Of a stretch of DNA of 64,000 bases, positions 59,141 to 64,000 are shown in pieces. The stretch comes from Liolophura sinensis (taxonomy: Eukaryota; Mollusca; Polyplacophora; Chitonida; Chitonidae). Made by a program: the position numbers and the translations under genes. Below the pieces are notes generated by a model. The model made no database searches. It had not been told where the DNA came from and saw only the letters and a list, made by a program, of their open reading frames with translations. How positions within the stretch are numbered: position 1 is the stretch's first letter; every line of letters starts with the position of its first letter. The DNA is taken from the NCBI RefSeq assembly GCF_032854445.1, contig NC_088300.1, positions 4,216,001-4,280,000 on the forward strand. The letters are read 5' to 3'.

Positions 59141-62100
59141 AGGATTAAAACATTTATTTGCATTAAAGGACATTTAAAAAAAAAAGAACTGGATGATAAT
59201 TTACAAGTGGATGTTTATAAAGACACTGATAAAGCGAAGTAAACACTTCAAACATTTCACAAGTTCAAGAATGTTCTGGACCATGATAGTATTGGACAAG
59301 TAAGACGAACACAAAATGTTTGTAGAACTTCCTGACGAAGGACAGCTAAAACTGGCATCTTCGGTAAAACTTCTCAGCAAGCCTGAAAAATAAATGAAAA
59401 ACAGGGGATAAAGAATTTAATAAAATAAAAAGAGGCAGGAAAGCAGCTACGTCTCTGTACTAACTCAACAATTTTCTACATTAACCACCAAGGTTACTAC
59501 ACAATGATGTAAAGTTTGTGACATTTTGATCTAAATTCCCATACATTTTTCTCCTCTTCTAAGCTAAGGCTTTTCTATGTGAATTTTACTATTAACTGTT
59601 TGATAACACATTTCCAAGTAAAATTCCTCAATTCGCTCACTTTAAATCGTCTCCAATGACATAATTTGGAAAAAGAAAAACTCAGGTCTAAAAAATCATG
59701 CTAAATAATGTTTGACTGATACCCAATAGTACAAATTGTTTTTGGCTTACTGTTACCTGTATTTCACTGATGTTTTACACAATTCAAACTATTTTTTATG
59801 GGTGTAGGAAACTACAACACCTTTCCACAGGACCTGACAAAAAGTTGCAGGGGATTCAGTAAAAGCTCAGGCCCGGCCAAGACAAAATAGCTGGCAAGCA
59901 GTTTCGCACTCTCCTTCATGCCACTTTACGCAAGCACATCCATTTTTTTTCTTTTCCATTCGCATAAAAATATATTTTTTGGAGAGTAACAGATCATTCG
60001 CCTAAATTTGACTTGAAACAAAAACAAAAAATATCAGCAGAAATACTATTTTTTTCAGTTTGTCCAGCTTTTTATACACTGTCACGGTGGAAGTAAAACA
60101 GCCCCATCAAATATTTAAATTGAAGTGAACAGTTGTCCATGCATATATTACTGGTACCTGTGTACAATGAAACAACAAAAAACAACTGACGAATGAAGAG
60201 GAAAACTTACGTAAATGACAGCTGGCTGTCAGTGATCCATCAGGCCACTGACAGCCTTCATGTGTCCACCACAGTGACAGTCACGCGCCTCCTCTATATG
60301 CATGTTGTGTCTACAGATCTCGCTCTTCAGATCAAATCAGCAACTGTGAAAAGAAATTCGGAATAGTTTGTTTTATCTCTCACAATAACAGCATATTATT
60401 AAAGGAACGATGCGTATTGAAAGTTACCTTGTTGCCTGAAGTAAAGAAAAGATATTTTCTCCAACGAAAATGTACCACTAGACTACTTAAGTCGAGCTTT
60501 CTTTGACTTGAACATTTCAACATTATTTTGTCTCTGAATGGAAATGATACAATTTCTTTGGACAACAAAAATATTATATATATAGAACTTGATTGAGTCT
60601 AGATGCAGCTGGAAATAATGTCCAGTATATGAGGGTTATACGAACCATTCATTGGCATCTCATCAATCTGTGTAGAATAGTACTGTTCAATATCCCTCAA
60701 GATCCGGATGTCATCATTCTTCACAAAATTGATAGCAACACCCTTTCTGCCAAATCGACCAGAGCGACCAATCCTAAAAGTACCAATAACATGTATAGAT
60801 ATTCATGACCCTGTTTTGCTTTTTGGTGCTATGCCTTGTATCCCAACTGTTCCTAAAACATTCCATTTTTCTCAACTCTAAGGTGTTATTATAATAGTGG
60901 TTTAGACAAAGTATAGCGTACAATATCGATCAATTGATATGTCACACCAATACAAGTTGTCATCACTGCCAAGACCATATTTGTGCACAAGAACTGGTTC
61001 ATGACATCAGCAAAAAAATTATGTACTTCTTCAGAGTCACAGTTGCACATTTGTTGAATGATAGTAATGAAGTAATTAAGGTATCTCTTGGTAAATTCCA
61101 TATTTTACACAAGCTTCGACCCTCATCCATGCTCATAACATTTGAAATTGATGTAGAGATGACTTGCTTTCTTTTTTATTGCTACTGACTGCTACTGGCT
61201 TAGCTGAATCTTTCAACGAATATTTACTGGATAGTTTTAATTCTAACATTTCTTCTACAAGACATTCCTCAAAACTGACGCTTTCCTAATAAAAGGCCGC
61301 CTTTCTAGCTTTTAACATTACTTCAGACCTTGTAGCTTGATTGGCACAATGTCACCAAAAGTGTAATATCTGTACAGTAATTCATCATTTGGTCACAGCA
61401 TAGAAACACACAGCTGATCAATGAAAGCCTTAACAGCGGTATCCACTAACAGTGAACACCAAGCCAGTTAAATGTTCTGTACCATACATGTATAAACACT
61501 TGACCATGTGGCTGATATATCTTTTGTTTAGTCAATGACTTACCTATGGATGTACAACTCACGGTTGTTAGGCAGATCGTAATTAATGACTAACGAGACC
61601 TGCTGAACATCAATTCCTCTTGCCCAAACATCTGTGGTAATCAAAACTCGACTGAAACAAAAGGGCCAACGCTCTGACTTTAATATGATAAGATATCAAA
61701 ATACCATAATAGTTGTTTAAGAGCTCATGTTTAAGGGCTGTAGTCAGATGTTAAATTCAATAGGATCAAGTAATAAATGTTAGCCAGGTACTGAACTCAA
61801 TTAGAGTATCAGGGTTTGCACAGCTCATACGAAGATAAATTCCAGGATTTTTCAAGGACTTAAAAGCAATATATGCTGCATGTCACAGTCATCCACAGGC
61901 CCCCAGTCCTACGTGGACCTGGTGTAAATTCCATCCATATGAATGTGTGTGAAAGACAGTCATCTTTCGCCATTTTTGAAAGACAAACTAACATGCCAAC
62001 AGCTCTGAACCCAGTTTCTGTACAATAGTTAGGAGTTGGACTGTTGTTCACTTTCATCCTCTAACTTCTCGCAATGAAACAATACACTTCTGCCATTTTG

Positions 62101-64000
62101 TCCTGGCGAGTTGGGATGTTTGTCAAGAGTTATCTCCCCTATCACACATACACTGAACAGGTTAACCTCTAGTTATGGCCATGGATTTATTCATGCCCCA
62201 ATTCAACCAATGTTTAAATTCTTGCAGTAATGGCCACTCGTCTCAAAACTTACATTTCCTTGACATTTTTTTATGTACAGGGCCTACTAAAAATGGTCAA
62301 AATAATCCCGTGTCATACACAGCTGAGTTGGCGAAAGTATCAAGCATGATGGCAAATCGTGCAACTATACTATCAGTATCCATGCTCCAGGACAGCAAAC
62401 TTGAGTTATATATGCGACCCTGGAAGATTAACATTAAGATGCTGCAAGATACGAGTCAACCAAGTTGCGGTCTGGAGCGGACACTGAAGATGGCGTGGAA
62501 AGTAAACCAGGGACAAGAACGATAAAACATGACAGGATTTATACTGTTTTACTTTTTCACATCTGTGACATTTACTTCACTAAGCCTGAAATTCAAGCAC
62601 TTTCAAGGACTTTCAAGGCATGGAATTTCTGAAAAAAAAAAACAATTCAAGTATTCTCCAGGTTTTCAAGAACCTGTGCCAAACTTGGAGTTTGAGAAAT
62701 GTAGACTGTCATAATTTTTTCTGTACTTTACATATATTAATGTGATCAGTAAGGCTTGAAAAATAAAAAAATCATAAAAACATCAAAATCAGACATAATA
62801 AAATGGTGGATTTATAATTTTTTAGTGTCAGCAAGTCATAAAACAATACAATTGTTGTTGCCTAATTTTGACAGATGAAAATTCAGATCACAATGGCATA
62901 AAGCTTACAGTAAGTCAGCTCAGGTAGTCCACAAAGCAAATGCAAATGTTATACCTTTCACCAGCTCTGAACTGTTTCATAATGGCTTCTCTCTCCTTCT
63001 GTGGCATGTCACCATGCATGGAGGACACAGTGAAGTTAGCTTCCCTCATCTTCTCTGTCAGCCAATCCACCTACAGTGATAAACATTATTCATATGTTTG
63101 ATCAGTGGTTGATACAGTAATCAGCAGTACTTCACAAACAAAATGGTAATTTATGAGGAAGATGCTGTGACAACTTGTTGGGAAGCACCGGGACAGTCAA
63201 GAAGCTACTTTATCTCAATATGGAATCTGTATGAACTAGAACTGAACTTGTAGCTTTAATGCTATGTGTTCTATAGGGATAAGATTTTATCTGGGGCTTC
63301 TCCAGAATGACAAAAAACTCAAAAGCATGTTCTGGCAGGTAGAATTGCATAATACCCCAACAGGTCTTTAACACAGTATGTCAACAAGAGGTTAGGGATC
63401 TCAACACACATCTGTCATGGCAGGGTGATTAACAGTGAATGGCATCAGGCTTGATGTTCATGACAGAAACGCAGAGGATTGAAATACACTTCGGCCATTA
63501 CTATCAGCAGAATGTATCATACAGGCACGAGTGCAATGTTGGAGAATGCTCAGTGCTAGAAAAATCAGGGAAACTCTTATACTGTACTGACCTTTCTCTT
63601 GGTGTTGCAGAATATAACTGCCTGTGTGATTGTCAGAGTATCATACAGATCACAAAGGGTGTCAAACTTCCACTCTTCTCTCTCCACTGCGACAAAGAAC
63701 TGCTTGATCCCTTCCAATGTCAACTCATCACTGTGGACAAAGGATAAGGATCACATACAACATAACCAAGGATAGAATTTCAAAACTTTGCACCACAATT
63801 AAGCGACTGATCACAATCAAACTAAAATGGTTCGTTCTGGTGATAATACAACCAAAAATAGAAGAAACATCAAGTGATCTTAAATGTGCCAAGGTTTGGA
63901 CTAGGGTAAGTTCTCCTTTGATCAAATATATACGTGCTCACCGTTTGACCAGGATCCTGACTGGGTCGGTCATGAACTTGTTTGTCATCTCTAGGATCTC
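59140..64000 (-). CDS. EIF4A3: eIF4A-III (DEAD-box helicase of the exon junction complex), C-terminal part and 3' UTR
   Basis: The last 188 residues of eIF4A-III are encoded by 64000-63942 (partial), 63730-63592, 63070-62955, 61651-61544, 60773-60646 and 60343-60327. The N-terminal RecA domain lies beyond the window. The helicase C domain shows [17 protein letters not shown] (motif IV region), [20 protein letters not shown] (motif V region) and [20 protein letters not shown] (motif VI). The end [19 protein letters not shown] matches eIF4A-III rather than eIF4A-I/II. The protein clamps spliced mRNA upstream of exon junctions together with MAGOH-Y14 and is needed for nonsense-mediated decay. 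All phases match. The 3' UTR appears to be spliced (intron 60210-59383) and ends after an AATAAA at 59158-59153. The penultimate coding donor is atypical. No defect is seen in the coding part. Confidence 0.96.
59153..59158 (-). terminator. eIF4A-III poly(A) signal
   Basis: On the minus strand GCAAATAAATG; the plus strand shows TTTATT at this place. It lies about 225 bases into the last exon. Confidence 0.7.
59383..60210 (-). other. Putative intron in the eIF4A-III 3' UTR
   Basis: The donor TCATTTAC|GTAAGT at 60211/60210 and the acceptor CATTTATTTTTCAG|GC at 59383/59382 are both close to consensus, the latter with a strong pyrimidine tract. The exon junction would lie 116 bases after the stop codon. 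The 3' exon (59382 to about 59140) has no coding frame and ends with a poly(A) signal. Confidence 0.7.
60327..60343 (-). CDS. EIF4A3: eIF4A-III last coding exon (VADLI-stop)
   Basis: The acceptor is TTTCTTTTCACAG. It completes Val and encodes ADLI and TGA. Only 17 coding bases; it is supported by exact phase and the conserved C terminus of the family. The exon continues as 3' UTR to 60211. Confidence 0.93.
60646..60773 (-). CDS. EIF4A3: eIF4A-III exon e
   Basis: It encodes [20 protein letters not shown] then [12 protein letters not shown] to DEMPMN plus one base. The acceptor is TTGGTACTTTTAG. The donor is AATG|GTTCGT, far from consensus. Reading on without splicing gives [15 protein letters not shown] and a stop, losing the conserved VADLI end. 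Confidence 0.94.
61544..61651 (-). CDS. EIF4A3: eIF4A-III exon d
   Basis: It encodes [20 protein letters not shown] then [15 protein letters not shown]. The acceptor is CTTTTGTTTCAG; the donor is CATAG|GTAAGT, phase 2. Confidence 0.96.
61810..62700. mobile_element. Possible non-autonomous DNA transposon in an eIF4A-III intron
   Basis: The left end has GGGTTTGCACAGCTC then TTCCAGGATTTTTCAAGGAC. The right end, reverse complemented, starts AGTTTGGCACAGGTTCTTGA and has CCTTGAAAGTCCTTGAAAG farther in. The short ends look like imperfect inverted repeats. The TTCAAGGACTT motif occurs near both ends. A 116-codon plus-strand frame inside has no recognisable content. Boundaries are approximate and no target duplication was identified. 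Confidence 0.35.
62955..63070 (-). CDS. EIF4A3: eIF4A-III exon c
   Basis: It encodes [20 protein letters not shown] then [18 protein letters not shown]. The acceptor is TATCACTGTAG; the donor is GAAAG|GTATAA, phase 2. Confidence 0.95.
63592..63730 (-). CDS. EIF4A3: eIF4A-III exon b
   Basis: It encodes [20 protein letters not shown] through [16 protein letters not shown]. The acceptor is TTTGTCCACAG; the donor is AGAAAG|GTCAGT, phase 0. Confidence 0.95.
63942..64000 (-). CDS. EIF4A3: eIF4A-III exon a (cut by window edge)
   Basis: It encodes [19 protein letters not shown] and the first two bases of Arg. The donor is AAACG|GTGAGC. Confidence 0.95.

Noticed and set aside
62175-62525. 116-codon plus-strand frame in an eIF4A-III intron
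   Set aside because: No recognisable domain, antisense to the host gene, and inside a likely mobile element.

Overview
This is a eukaryotic nuclear window, most likely from a mollusc. The genes are split by GT-AG introns. Four copies of a tRNA-derived SINE of the kind I recall from mollusc genomes are present, and the DNA is rich in ACATGTA palindromes and minisatellites. No operons or prokaryotic signals are visible, and no database search was possible.

Three genes can be read through their splice sites and one more is represented by its first exon. TRIM9-like E3 ligase: minus strand, coding exon 1 at 26215-26964 (RING and two B-boxes), later exons not found. L-2-hydroxyglutarate dehydrogenase (L2HGDH): plus strand, nine exons from 28535 to 41052, complete, 459 aa. 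A PLAAT/HRASLS-type LRAT-domain acyltransferase: minus strand, four coding exons from 51116 down to 46728, complete, 176 aa, with a likely untranslated first exon near 53457. eIF4A-III, the RNA helicase of the exon junction complex: minus strand, C-terminal 188 residues in six coding exons from 64000 down to 60327, with a spliced 3' UTR ending near 59140. TRIM9 and L2HGDH are head to head, with 1.57 kb between their start codons. The four genes do not form one pathway; they are ordinary neighbours.

Between and inside the genes lie about 15 tandem arrays, roughly 29% of the window. Their monomers are about 23, 34, 35, 36, 39, 51, 52, 53, 59, 64, 67, 70, 103 and 183 bp. They produce very long open reading frames (up to about 1000 codons, some on both strands) that I do not consider genes. 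Other mobile DNA includes SINEs, a solo LTR with a 4-bp target duplication in L2HGDH intron 7, a MITE-like element at 44010-44455, fold-back sequences, and an approximately 1.2-kb inverted duplication in L2HGDH intron 3.

Four observations stand out. (1) PLAAT exon 3, which carries the catalytic Cys, is bracketed by a 35-bp array resembling its own branch-point/3' splice region and a 36-bp array made of copies of its own 5' splice site. (2) eIF4A-III appears to have an intron in its 3' UTR 116 nt after the stop codon, a layout that would make an exon junction complex gene a target of EJC-dependent decay. (3) A 39-bp minisatellite built of alternating 8-bp inverted repeats sits in the TRIM9/L2HGDH divergent promoter region. 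(4) Most arrays share palindromic cores, several of them ACATGT.
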